NCBI GenBank assembly: GCA_038087015.1 | Contig: JASBNA010000040.1 | Location: 248,001 to 312,000, forward strand | Reading direction: 5' to 3' | Length of the DNA stretch: 64,000 bases | DNA from: Cerrena zonata | Taxonomy: Eukaryota > Basidiomycota > Agaricomycetes > Polyporales > Cerrenaceae | Shown: positions 48,800 through 61,225 of the stretch, piece by piece | Numbering within the stretch: position 1 is the stretch's first letter | Layout of the letters: each line of letters starts with the position of its first letter | Translations under genes and position numbers: made by a program | The notes under the pieces: generated by a model | The model's input: only the letters and a program-made list of their open reading frames with translations | Told to the model about the DNA's origin: nothing | The model's database searches: none

Positions 48800-51722
48800 C
48801 GCGAAATGAGGAATTATGAAGTTGAGATGCTAAAGTGGGTGGTTCGGTTTCGCTGGGGCTCGATTACTTCCGGATCGGAGTTATTAGTTCGGTTCGATTC
48901 AGAGTGGTTCTTGCACAGCATAAACGACACCAACTTCTAAGTTGAAACCTTGGTACTTTGCAATAACGTCATGAAGTACCATTTACCCCATATGCTCATG
49001 TCGGAGGGAAGCATATACCTTTGCCATGTAACACTGAACAGGAATTCAGCGACGCCACCATCGGCGAAGCCCTGACGACATCTCAAGGCCCCCAATTGCG
49101 GCATATCGAAATGGTATGTGCCAGTGGCTGGCTTCATGTTCCTTACAGATACGTAACGTATGCTCCCGACGACCCATGCCTCTGTATCCCATCATCGACG
49201 GCACCTTTAACGATGTCAGGATCGACCTTTTAGTCGAGGGTCGATCGCTTATAGCGAGCGTGGCGCAGACATTTGCAAATGTCTTCGTCCTAGTTTCAAT
49301 GACTCATAAGTTTCTTTCAAAGGCAACAAAAACACCTATTCATGAATAGCATCGTAGCGACAATCACCCAACATTTCCAGACTTTCTGGTTTTCATCAAC
49401 AATATACTTATATGTAGGACCAGCTGTACGTCAACGTCAACTGTCTGTCAACTGATAATCTTTCTGTTTGACAGCTGTCGGACACACCCACTGTGCCGTA
49501 TTCTGATCATTGTGCAACTCAGCGGCGTCCTGTCGTCTTGCTCTCCTATCTCGTATCATTCTCGCTGTCTAACAGAATGATGGTACCACTCACAAGGTTC
49601 AACTTGACTATCACATACTCTATCACCTGGCCACGGTACAGCAGTCGTTATGAAATGGAAATGATATAGTTGTGAAGTCAATTCCAGTGCACAGTATTCA
49701 CTGTTGAGATCAAACACTATTACTGCCCGCATTTGAAACCCTTGTGTTTCAGTGCCGAATCGGTACTCTGCTTATCTTTGTTGAAACTACAGTCCGTTGC
49801 GCTCAGAGTGTGCTACTACCCTGCCTGTGGAGAGCCTAGTACTCATTGTGCGTCTCATAATATTTTCGCTCTCATGACGGGCTCAGTTACCTCGTCATGC
49901 CCAGCACAAAATTAGGTGTTCCCATTTCTATTTCTTCTCTAGCGTTCAGGAAACTGTCGGCTCTCCGAATAATTACGCCTTGGCAACGCCCCCAGAGCCC
50001 GCAACCTGATTTATCGCTTTCCCTCCCTATTATAGTTATGGACACAAGGTGTTTCATCCCTGAACATCTTTACCTACATCCCTCGAACAGGTTTAATTAC
50101 CGTTCGATGGGCGATGATGGTACTCTTTTGTCAGCGTCGTAAAGCAGTATATTTTCCAAAATGTGATCCAAATGAATGTGTCATTATTTTGCAGTTTTTT
50201 AGGTTTCCGGTATTCATCGCGGTTTACTCCTGTGATCTGAAGAGCTCCGATCTGAAACTACTGATGGTCAAGTTCTAGACAAAATCCTGGTGACCTCAGC
50301 GTTTGCATCATACCAGGTGACCTCTTGTCATCAAAATTGTTCCCGCCGGCACAGGTGTTGTTTTCACCGTACTTCGTCCGCGGGCTGGTTCTAATCTCTA
50401 TCCCCAAGCCTCGATCAAAGTGATCGCTGCCTTCGCAGTCGTGTACGAGGTTTAGAAGCACTTCATTAATCATCCTCGCTAAGTAGCGTTCCTCGATGGG
50501 TCTAAGAAGCCCAGGTAAGATTCACTTCAGTCAAACCTTTTTTTACAAGTAGTCTTTCTTTCTTGCCTTGTTAATACTTGGAGCCCCTCCGAGGCCGGTC
50601 TCCAGGGTCATTCTTGCCCAGCGGTCGACATAACGCCTTTGTAGTTATGGTCGAATTGAGAGATCTGCGCTTTTGCGCGTTCCTGTGAAGCCGATACACA
50701 CATTGATGGCCACTGCTCTTTAGTAACCTAAAGATGGCGCAACTTAGACTTTCTAACTATAAAAGACACAGCGGTAGGCATGGGCGGCTGCGACACCCCT
50801 ATTGTATGTCTTGATCAGGGTTCCACAAAGACCAGAGATCCCCGGATTTTAAAATTCTGACAATTGCAGATTGGTTTTGAATGGAGGTACCATTTATGTC
50901 GTGCTCAAGGAACCTGCTGCAAGTGCGGAAGAGGAGCGAAATGTCATCTTTTCCGAGGCAGTGTGGTCGCTACACCAGTGTGCTTCTGGAGTTCTTATTC
51001 CTTTTACTTGTTCCATGCACATTCAATGGCTGACTGTCCCCGTATGTGCAGGTATCGTGTATACACCGCCGCAGCGTGCACTGAGGAAAACTATGACCGT
51101 GGCTTATCGGCTAGGGATGCATAACCACCCTGCTGGCCGATCATTTTTGATTTTTCAAAGATGTAAAAGGTTGTCTCCATACAGAAAGAAGCACGGTAGA
51201 ATTTGGCTGGTACATCCCAGTCTTGCGAGTGCGCGCGGCACAACCAAGCGCGTTATTCAAGATATGACAGGTCCAGGATTACGACTGTGTCTTCTGACAC
51301 TCCGTATTCGATAAAGTATTGCCATATTCTGTGTCTTCGGGGAAGCATGGTACCGCTGCATCACTTCCTTTCGCCACTGGCAGGTGAGCTAGAAGTATGT
51401 CCAATATTCTTGGTGGTAAGGTACAATTGATGTTCTTTCCTTGCTACCGTATCATTCCGTTCAACAGGGTGTCCCCGAACAATTCTACCTCCACCTGGCA
51501 ATCAGGTGAGTAGGAAACATTCCCGTGGCGTTGGTCCTAGATGTGTAAGGAAAGCGAAAGGTCGACTCGACAAGCGACCAGTGAAGTCTCCAAGAGAGAC
51601 TTTCCCTCTTCTATTTCCGCATATCAGTGTAGCATCAATAAAGTATATATACTCTGTGGCTTTAAATAATGATGATAAAACATACGGAGGTGAGGCCATA
51701 GAGAGCAAAAGATAATCGCATT
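48800..51722. other. Gene-poor stretch of 2.9 kb
   Basis: Open frames are short and overlap on both strands (for example 49021-49233 plus with 48937-49137 minus; 50871-51314 plus). None gives a conserved peptide or a sensible exon chain. It may be decayed sequence. The first few hundred bases serve as the Dsc3 promoter. Confidence 0.4.
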
Positions 51723-51794
51723 TAGCAACTCCTGGTTTCGATCCAGGGACCTCGGGGTTATGGGCCCCGCGCGCTACCTCTGCGCCAAGTTGCT
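51723..51794 (-). tRNA. Initiator tRNA-Met (CAT), no intron
   Basis: The 72-nt minus-strand sequence folds as a full cloverleaf. The acceptor arm AGCAACT pairs with AGTTGCT, followed by discriminator A. The D arm is GGCGCAGAGGTAGCGC, the anticodon loop GGGCCCATAACCCC holds CAT, and the T arm is CCTGGATCGAAACCAGG. The A1-T72 pair, the GGGCCCATAACCC anticodon arm and GATCGAAA in the T loop are marks of the eukaryotic initiator rather than the elongator tRNA. The last two also supply the internal A and B box elements for Pol III. Confidence 0.95.
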
Positions 51795-52440
51795 ATGATT
51801 GATCTATCGATCAGAGATTAGATAATCAAAACAGCCATTTTGGGAAATGGACTGCGCTGGAATAGGAAATGCCATATTGTAATCCACGCCTTCTGCCATT
51901 GTTCCACCATCGGAGTCAAGTCATCTACTATTTCAACCCGTTTCGCCTCTCTTTTCGGCCAGGTGTTCTACGGGAAAGCGTCAGCTACGGCCGCCGAATC
52001 CTGTCGTGCTTAACCGTATAGCTTCGCAACCCACGCCTCACGAACAGCACAGCGGCTACTGACAACATTTCTCACTTATTCAGCCGTAGTGTGACCACAC
52101 TGGGTAATACTTGTAAGAGTACGTATCACGAGCGGGCGCAACCAAAAGATTGTGAAATGACATTTGTGACACAGAGTTATTCGTGGCGAGACTCGCTAGT
52201 CTTAGAACGTCTACTTCGTTCTGTAGTTAGAGACATCAGGGCCATCAAGCTCCTTTCCGTGTCGACCTCTCTCCCGTGATCTGGGCTCGAATTCAACACC
52301 AGAATTATAAACCCAAATACAGCTTCGGTATTCAATCGATCTGCCAGCCATTTGTCAAGTGAACCTCCCCCACTTTGACCAAACTCACACCATCCGTACA
52401 CACGCTTGATCTGCAGGTTCCCTGACTGGAAGCTATCAAT
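51795..52440. other. Intergenic, no gene seen
   Basis: Spacer between the tRNA and the TANGO2-like gene. It has short opposing open frames only. Confidence 0.45.
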
Positions 52441-53549
52441 ATGTGTGTCGGCTTCTGGTCCCTGGAACATCCACAGTACGCCTTGTAGGTCTTGGTTCTG
52501 ATTGGATCATCGGTACGACAGCTGAATGTTTATTGGTCCATGGGTGGCAGGATTCTCTGCAGTAACCGAGACGAGTACTTGTCTCGACCCACCGCGCCCG
52601 CACACTTCCATTCTTTTGGAAACATCGGCCCCGACACTGAATCGGAAAAGACCATTTTGTCAGGTCGGGACCTACGAGCTGGTGGTACATGGCTTGGCGT
52701 CGGTCTTGACGGCAAGACAGCTCTCTTGTACGCCGCATGCTATCAAGCCTAGACTGGCAAAACTGAAGGGGCTTGTAGGACAAACATAACTGAAGAAGCT
52801 GGTCAATATGGCTCTTCCAGAGGCCAGCTCGTGTCTTCCTTTCTGCTTCCGAGTCCGCCACCATCACAGTCATTACTGGCAGACCATATGGCGAGAACAG
52901 TCGCCGAGAATATCCCTTATGCAGGCTTCAATCTCCTTTTATTATCTCCCAAGTGGTCTGGAGAGGGAGAAGCGCAACCTAAGCTTTCTTTCGAAGGAGC
53001 ACACGTTACAAACCACGGAGGTGGTGGGAATATCGTTGCGCGATCTCTTACTGACGCGGAGAGGCATCACGGAGGCTTATCGAATGGGATTGAGGGTAAA
53101 GGCGCGGATGAGTGGCCGAAAGTCAAGCAGGGTTTAAACTTATTCTCTGACGTACTTGATTCGATCACCGCAGAATTAGATGAACTTGAACTTGCGGAGC
53201 AGTTATTTCAACTACTGACGTGAGTGCTACCAGCTCGTTAACCTCCTCATGTTGGGAGGAATGACGCTTACAGTATGGTTTCATTCGTAGCTGGAAAAGT
53301 GACTCGCCTCCTCGTGAACGTGGTGAATTGAGAAATACCATTCATATCGAGCCATTAACCATTGGGGTACAGTCACCAGACACACCCCCTGATTATTACG
53401 GCACTCGACTCTCCACGGTGATTCTCGTTGGCCGCGACGGCCGGACGCTGTTCATTGAACGAGACATCTGGACGTTGGATGCTGAGAACAAGCTTACAAG
53501 AGGAGACGCCAAGCACCAACGAGCCTTTCGATTTCATTTACGAGCTTGA
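52441..53549 (+). CDS. TANGO2/NRDE family protein
   Basis: A member of the NRDE (DUF833/TANGO2) family, linked in other eukaryotes to Golgi organisation, heme and lipid handling; the biochemical role is unsettled. It starts MCVGFWSLEHPQYAL; the second exon opens with ILCSNRDEYLSRPTAPAHF, holding the NRDE motif that names the family. LSGRDLRAGGTWLGVGLDGK follows, then, over another intron, TNITEEAGQYGSSRGQLVSS, GFNLLLLSPK, GHG-type loop HGGGGNIVARSL and, in the last exon, YGTRLSTVILVGRDG. The N-terminal Cys of MC is kept. All joins are in frame, ending at TGA 53547-53549. Confidence 0.92.
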
Positions 53550-53831
53550 TCCGTATTCAATACTAATCCAAGTCGTAAATGAGAAGGAATGTAATTACAT
53601 GCGAGGTGCAACTTCGCGGGACAAATAGTGAAGGATAAGGTACTAGTACTACAAGGGTGAGAAACAAGAATATCACCGACCGTCATAAATACAAAGGCGC
53701 GGGATAGAGAGAACATGAGGTTAAGCGGTAAGCTATTTTCGAAACAAGAAGCAGTCCAGACGAGTCGAAAGTCAGATAAGAAGGCATAAACACGACCCTC
53801 AAATAAAGTGAAGGGGGAAGGGGGAGCTGGA

Positions 53832-55297
53832 TCAGTTGATGTGATAGGTTTTGTGATACACGCCGTGCTCTGGTTGGGTAACCGGGAAGTAATTGTCGTA
53901 ATGTGAAGTCGAAGTCGCACTCATGGGCCATTCGTGGTGCATGACATTGCTTGAGTGGCTCGACGTAGAGATAGGCGACATGATCTCGGTCTCCGTTGGT
54001 GTGGGTAAAGCCTCGAACTGTGAGTGGGAATGGGTAACGTCTATCTCAACGCTAGCGCTACCTCCACTGGAACATAAGGTTAGCGAAGGAAGAGCAGAAG
54101 CAAAAGGGGTAAACACGTACTGCATCAGATCGTGAAGCTCAACAATCCGTTTGAGGATTATGCACTGATGACGTGAGTTGTGCTCTGGTAATTGTCTGAG
54201 GAGCTGTAAAGTTTGCTGCAATTGTTGGATCAGAGCAATCAGAGGATTTCCGGCCGCAGGATTAGTAAGGCAAGTGCAAGAGGGGTGAATCGGTGACGAG
54301 ACCGCGGGCTTGATGTATGGCTGATGGTAGTAAAGGTCATTGTTGTTCGGCATTGAGAGGGACGGAGGGGCATGTTGTCGGTGATGTCCATAGCCTATGG
54401 TCGAAGAAGACTGATACGAGTTAATGTTTGCGTTCTCGACGGGTGAGCAATCCCCTTGATGCTGATGTGGATGGGCTGACATTGGTGGGGAAGGGGACAT
54501 CCGATATAGCTGACGATGAGACATGTCCGCTGACTGTTCGACTTTGACTGGTGAAACGTCCATAGAGTGACCGTTATCGTCTTGCTCTCTCTTCTGACGT
54601 TGCATCTGGGATTGAACTCTCCTGGATGAGCGGGAGTGCCATTTCTCCGACGCGTCTCCGTCGCAGAAGTTAGCATCTGCCCATCGGGGGTGGGGTTTGC
54701 CTATGTAACAGTGAGAACAGAAGTAAGACTGGAGAGGGGACGGCGTTCGCGTACCACGTAATTCCCGAACAAGACTTTCTAGCTCTGCAATTCGGTTACG
54801 TAGTCGGGTGGTTTCGTCTAAGTTTGGATCATCCCTAAGAGACCTCTAAGTCGTTGCCAACAGGTGAGAAGAAGTAGCATACCTTAAGGCGGGATCGTCG
54901 ACTTCGTAAACGCAGAGGCCGGTCTATGACGAGCGATCCGATGAGGAAAGAACAATAGGGCACGTATGAAATTAGTTTACCAGGCCTAGCTGGATACATC
55001 TCTGACAGGGCCGTTTTCTGTCACACTGTTATAAACTTGTTAACCTCGACATCATTTCAAGTCTGTAAATATCAACTGACCTTTCGCTTCGAAGTGTGAC
55101 AGTTTAAGCAAGACTGAGTTGTTCGATTTCTTCGCCTTTGAAAGTGGTGGCTGTGATCAGTACATCGAGTCCACTGGCATCCACTCGGTTAATTACCTCT
55201 TTCGGTGGTCGACCTCGAGACCGAGGTCGAAGTCGAGTATCTCGCCTTTGAACTGGAGTGGTGGCATTTGCGAGTCGTAGTTGGAATCAGTGGCCAT
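53832..55297 (-). CDS. Zn(II)2Cys6 (Gal4-type) transcription factor
   Basis: A fungal binuclear zinc cluster regulator. It starts MATDSNYDSQMPPLQ at 55297. The cluster is assembled over splice sites as CLNCHTSKRK, CDRKRPCQRC, then IQLGLTGLCVYEVDDP: CX2CX6CX5CX2CX8C, all six Cys present. DDPNLDETTRLRNRIAELES and LVRELRGKPHPRWAD form the coiled-coil linker right after the cluster. The remaining ~280 residues are low-complexity, rich in Ser, Pro, His and Gln (for example SAHPHQHQGDC and YGHHRQHAPPS), with a helical stretch IALIQQLQQTLQLLRQLPEH. There is no fungal-specific middle homology domain. Stop TGA at 53832-53834. Target genes unknown. Confidence 0.88.
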
Positions 55298-58200
55298 TGT
55301 GGAGAGGGAGATGTACGAAGGAAAGTTTGTTGACCATTGGGTACTTATGTACCAGCGAGACGCCAGTATCCGCTGGTCCAGAATCAATTGATCTTTTCTT
55401 GACCGGTGTAACGTTAGAGTATTGCGGTTGACCATTCGAACCGCACGAACCGGATGCTGTCAATACACACCCACGCCCCTGGCTCCCTTCTGGATGGTCC
55501 AAAGAGTTAGGCAAATCGCCGAGAGCCCGTGACATAGCGTGTGAGCCCGCGAACCCCCATGCCGGATACTTGCTTCCTGCAGACGCTGATTAGTTGCGTA
55601 CATACCCTGTCCCAATCCATCGCCATCATCAAGGCATGGAATCTTCAATAGAAATGGGTGGTCTCGGTTCAAGGAACCGGAGAGATAGATCCAAACTATT
55701 GGTCTTCAACGCGATTATTCGTTTGTTCTGCCGACGGCTCGACTTCGCAGTTTCTTCCTGTTGTTCATACGGCCACCCTTGATCATGGTTTGTGTGCAGC
55801 GAAAGTTTGTTCTCAATGGTTTGGTGTGTTCCAGTGGCGCGGCATTCTCCTTCTTTACATTTAGAGTACAGTGCCGGTGCGCGTTACCTGTACTCCACTA
55901 AATCAAGCTCGGTCTCTGTATGGTCTACGGCGGTATGTTTCTAAAGGTAGAAACGATGACAAAAGCGATGTTCCCATCGTGGATGCCGCCAGGTGATCTA
56001 AGCGTTACAGCTAGAAGCACGATTGGTTCCTGAATTTGCCAATAATAATGATATCTCAGTTGCCTAACCGTGACTATAAACGTTTCGCAGTGACTGATGA
56101 GTTATCTTCCCGCCAAATAGATAACCAAATAGAGACGTACTGGGCAAGAAACCATCGTAATCGGGAAGATGTTCCGTCACGTCAGTTAACACAACGGTAA
56201 GCACAAACCACGAGACTCACTATTCCATATGTCAAATTGAGGGCTGGTAAATGGATGCCCTATATGACGAATTGCAGCATCCAGGGAGTAAGATTTGATC
56301 TCACGGCTGTCTAGCGCGGATTATCCAGAAAGGGACAGGTAGAAAATGAGGCATCTGACAAACAATTAATCGACCGCAAAGGTATAACTCTGAAACCGTT
56401 ATTCGGTCCATCATCGTTTTGAAATACCGGCAAGATTGAAGACTGTAAGTGGATAGCGTAAAAACATCCTCGGCCAAAGTCGATCTCCCATCGATCAAGC
56501 AACGAACACGATTCTATGTACAACCGAATATCAGAATGTGGCGTTTGAGTTCATTGGCTACTTTGATTGCAGGAGTGGAGTGGAGGCTTGACAATACGTA
56601 CTGCAGCTCATAGATTATCGGCGGCAGGGGAAGCCGAGAAGAAACACCGCAAAGAAAAGGGCTCGTGCATCCCAAACTTGAATGACGGATATGACGAATG
56701 AGGATGCATCGCGAGAGAGGACATGTGTAGAGAGGATGTAAATAGCGCCGTTCCGGTCGGAGGTTATCAAGAAGCTTGTGAAAGGACCAGCATATCGGCT
56801 TTCATCTGTAGGCAATCTCACTCGAATAGAAGGTTTCAAACCTTGTGAACTCCTATGAGGTGCCCGGACTAGCGTCCGGCGGATCCCAGCGGCACTAGAC
56901 TCCAGATGGTCCAGTTTCCACTCGACAAGGTGTATGTACCCAGATGCGTGCAGCGTCGATATCGTTCTACACAGAAAAGTATGGAAGCATTCCAGTGTGG
57001 GCAGACTACGTGAAGCTGAGGAACGCGCACGACGGAACCCACTCATCCCATCACTATTTCTTCTAACGCTGCTCGCTGGCTTGTTATCACGCCGAATTCG
57101 CCTCAGGATAGGGGGGTCTGTTGCGAGGACAGAATTGAGGGGGAGAATTGCTGAGTTTGGATTTCCATGAGTACAAGGCAAGCCATACGAAGAGACAAGA
57201 GCCTATCAGCGCGAAGCAGACGTCAGGCACTCGCCTCTACTTCCGGAAGTAACCTTGAGACCAATAATATTTTTTTCCAGAACACAGTAGCAGTGAGAAC
57301 CCCGTACGCAGAGATCTGACTGTGACGCCACATGCCTATGGCACCAGAACAGGCTGGTTCCCTGTGCGGTGAGTGACACGTTGTCAGAAGAATTATCCCA
57401 CTAATACTGCCGCTAAAAGCTTAGTCGATTAAACCTAAGAATGTCGACTTTCGAAGAAATATGATACGTACTGATGTGTGAGTAAAAGTTTGGAACATAA
57501 ACTGTACTTATGAAATCAATATGAACGCTATTTGTCTATATTTGGATTTCTTTGTATTCCGAGCCTTACGTCGCCTATTACTGATCTTGCTTTGCCTTCA
57601 CATCTCATTCCCAAAAGTCGGTATGCAATGTACATATATCGCACTCCTTAAGCTTGTCACTCCAAAGTTCCATCTTTGTCTAGTCTCTAACAAGATGTCG
57701 GCAAAATGCGTCCTAATCGGTGAATTTACTGAGTTGGAATACATTGGACAGGGCCCCTACACTAAAGCTGTCTTGGCGATGATCATTGCTCGCAGAAATC
57801 CTAACGCTGGGTTCACATCTGATACAATAGGCACTCTCGGTCGCTGCATTGCTTCCGGTGTGGTGCCAGTGCTTGCAACCGTCTCGCAAGCTGTACCAAT
57901 CGAATCGACTTTACACTTCCAGTCATTCAATATCCTCAGCGCTGTAATGTTCAGTTCACATGTGCGTTTGTCACCTGAACTTTGCAACATATTCTGAGTC
58001 GGCATGCCAAGCAGGTATGTGAATGTCTATCTGTCTGACGAAGAGTTTTCCTCTGAAGCCCCATTCAATTCTTGTCGGTGTCATGTTTGTTTTCCCATGT
58101 TCTGTCCTTCAATACCCAGAGACGAGGAGCCACCATCAACGCCACCATCAGAGAACGATGGTACACGCTCGCGGCCCGCTGGGATAGGTTCAGGATTCTT

Positions 58201-58450
58201 CCGGATTTCGAAGTTCGGCCATTATGAAATTATCAAGCCTCGAGTTGATTCCTATTCAGTATGTGCGGTAACACCAGCTCAAGGCCCAATGAAGGTGGAG
58301 TCGTTCTCATCTGCTTCCGCGCATAATTAATCGCTCTCCTCGAGAATTAAGTTCATTTGCGGGAGCGCAACTTCGAGGCCAAATAACGTTATTCGCCCCA
58401 CAGGGATGAAATTACTGAATGGTCCTATACTCCCTAATGACGATCGCTAT
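55298..58450. other. Gene-poor stretch with unassigned open frames
   Basis: The largest frames are 56615-57181 (minus, 188 codons, no ATG close to the start that keeps the frame) and 57521-57997 (plus, with an ATG at 57694 giving MSAKCVLIGEFTELEYIGQG). The first contains a hydrophobic, regular part (SFLITSDRNGAIYILS). No family was recognised for either and neither has clear splice partners. They may be decayed genes. Confidence 0.3.
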
Positions 58451-58800
58451 GGCCTGCGTGATTGCAAATGTGTCAAATATAGTCTTCTTCTTCGTTAGGA
58501 TCTTGAAAGGTTCCGACCCGAGACCGTGCTCGACATCTGAACCTCGTATGGTTACGAATGCGATTACGAACCTCTGACACCTCACAGGGGCTTACGATAT
58601 CAATAGAGCCGTTCGCATCAGCCCCCACAGCCGTTAACGCGAAGAAACCGATTTTTGTATTGAAACAGGGAATAGTGGCGCATTGCCCCGAATTCTGAAC
58701 ACCACCAAAACATTCAGTGAGTTGATTCTGGCTTCTATCTACTGCGCACACCGTTGTGATTGTCTGTCCTAGAACGGCTTTCGTCGTCAGTGGCTGACGA
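58451..58800 (-). other. Possible exon of an unidentified Cys-containing protein
   Basis: Reading the minus strand from about 58790, a frame gives AVLGQTITTVCAVDRSQNQL then CFGGVQNSGQCATIPCF and GFFALTAVGADANGSIDI, directly followed by a GTAAGC donor. The Thr/Gly/Asn-rich, Cys-spaced pattern looks like a real secreted-type domain rather than noise. I found no start codon or matching neighbour exon and recognise no family. Confidence 0.25.
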
Positions 58801-61225
58801 TAGGATCATCCGCTTTTGCTACGGGCCGTCACAGAACTTGGGTCTTTCCGTTAACCACAACCGTTGGATTGTTCCCCGCGGAGAACACTAGAAAGCGGCG
58901 TTGTTTACGGCTTATCGCGTGTCGATTGCTTCCTGTTGTTGTCACGTAAGACAGCGGTCTCGCCTTTCTTCACCTGGGAAGTGACTTTCATGAATCAAAA
59001 CGGCCTTCTTTCGACTCACAGTCTGGTCTCTTGTTCTTGTCAACCTTTTTCCAACCGTACGCGACAAGCCCAGGTATTGACTAGTCTTTAATAAGCAACA
59101 CAATGAATGGGAGCAGTGCTTGACCTGGTCGAACGATTAGCCCGATATGTTGGAAGACCGCTTGGCTTCCATCTTGAAGCGCTCTTGCTTCTCGCCGTCT
59201 GCGCCGTATTTTGCACCCATAAAGAAGCCTTTTGCCGCGTCCAACGAATAATCATTAAATCGTCCCTACCTCGCCGTGCTGCAAGGTACCTGGCCATCTT
59301 CACGTTTTCGACTACAAATAACATGGTTCCCCATATATTTCCTCCGCTCTTCGACGCATACGTATTTGGAAATGCTTCTCGCGCTACGTTAGGAAACACG
59401 TGGCTAAAAATAGCAAGTCTTCAGAAATGAACTTCTATTGTGGTAAGCCAATGCGGTACGAAGGGCTTTAGCACATGTAAAAATATTTTGAAGCAAACCC
59501 ATGCTCATCGTTGACGTCGAGCTCCCATCGGCCGAGTGATAAACATGCTACTCCCCTCTTCATCGTCCGGCAAATTATACATGCTTGAGTCTTCGCTCAG
59601 CGCCCCGGCCCATGAGAATGTACTTGGTTTCAGCATCCATAAGACCTCGTTTGGAGGGTTTACAGCAACAGGAATTGCATTTGGCATTCAGTTTCATCCA
59701 TCATGGGATCCTGCGGGCTACCGTGCACTCCGTTCAATGTCGGACGGATACTATACAGTTGTACAAAGTAAGCAGCTGGAACTTCATCGAGCCGCCCTCC
59801 TGTCGACAGTCAAACAACTGACAATAGCCCAGCCTTGATTGAGTATATTGAGAAGCTAGTGATAGCGGATGAATCGTTCTGCAAGACATATGACATATGC
59901 AACCATAGTAGTTTACGGTATGCAAAGATGGATTTGAAAAGCAAGAGGATCCAGCAAGGGCTGCGGTTTTTCAGCTCGATGCTGCATCACCATTGGCTAG
60001 TTTAGTCGAAGGGGGTGTTTAGGCGGCGTTGAGGCCATTCTACATACGCCATAATGATCGTGTGGCTCCAACGATCTACTCGGTGACTTTGTTGGTGATC
60101 AAGATCATCGCGATCCCTCACGATCATGCTTCAATGCGCCATGCCGCTGCGATACGTCCGTGGCCGGAAGGTGTAAAGTGCTCTTCGTCATCATTTGAAC
60201 TGCTTTAGGTTACGACGAGAGTCCCTCTATCTCCACTACAAGCCGTAAGGGCCCGATCGTCAACGCGCTATACTTCGGTAACGATGCAAGCCAGGTACCG
60301 GTGACATTCAACTCAGATTGAAAAGACTAGATTGTGTGTTTCGAGCTCGAGAGCGTTATCTCCGTGGCGTCGCTCGCAATGGCGCCCCCGGTGACCTGGC
60401 CTCGATGCACAATATGATATTACCCCGCTAAGACGCCGGTCCCGCCCTACAAATCGTGCTATAGTGGCAGGCAAGAGTGAAAGTGGCAGATTACCCTCAA
60501 CCCTTGAAGTTTGAGCTTGAGGCTGATCATCTACGCACGACGAATAGCTTTTCTCAGGGTGAAGTCATGAGACGGCTCCAAGTCGGACATTTTTGTTCTG
60601 CCCGAACGCTATATGAAGAATGGCCGTTAGCCAATAGGGAGCGTTTTGACGCTGTCTCAGGATACGAACACGTTGAACGATGTCAGATGGTTTCCAATCG
60701 TCGTGGCCCGATTGCGACAATAATAACACTAGATACGAGGGCACTTCCTAATTCGCCCGCGGGCACGATAAAGGACCCTGCAAGTGAAGAACGAAGCTAG
60801 TAAGATGACCGTCTGGCCACAGGATCGTGTAAACTTGGAACGCTGAAGTTTCTTCGTCGGGAAGAATCTGTCCGGGTACAAGGTGACAGCCATTAAGGGG
60901 GGAGACGCGTTGGTAGAGTGCTTAGGAGACTTTGATTTAAAGCGAATCAAGAACACCAGAGACTGAAGCTGACATTTGCATAGTTACGTCCAGATTCAAA
61001 GCGAATAACGTCTGGAAGGAAACGCAATCATCCCAACTTAGCGGCATGAGAACATAACGAGGGCAAAACATGCATAGATCATAAGGTAATACAAATAAGA
61101 AGTGGTTTGGAGAATCGAGAGAACATTACCAGAAGCCAAGTCCTATGAACTGTTTGGAACAGCGGCACCTGGACGATGGAAACAAAGCATCAACTACACA
61201 GGTCTGGTTCTCTCCCTACTGCACC
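58801..61225. other. Gene-poor stretch, no gene seen
   Basis: Frames such as 59107-59430, 59536-59838 and 60477-60800 (all plus) are short, partly mirrored by minus frames, and show no domain. The stretch 60160-60480 is GC-rich with repeated GATC-containing words. Confidence 0.35.
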
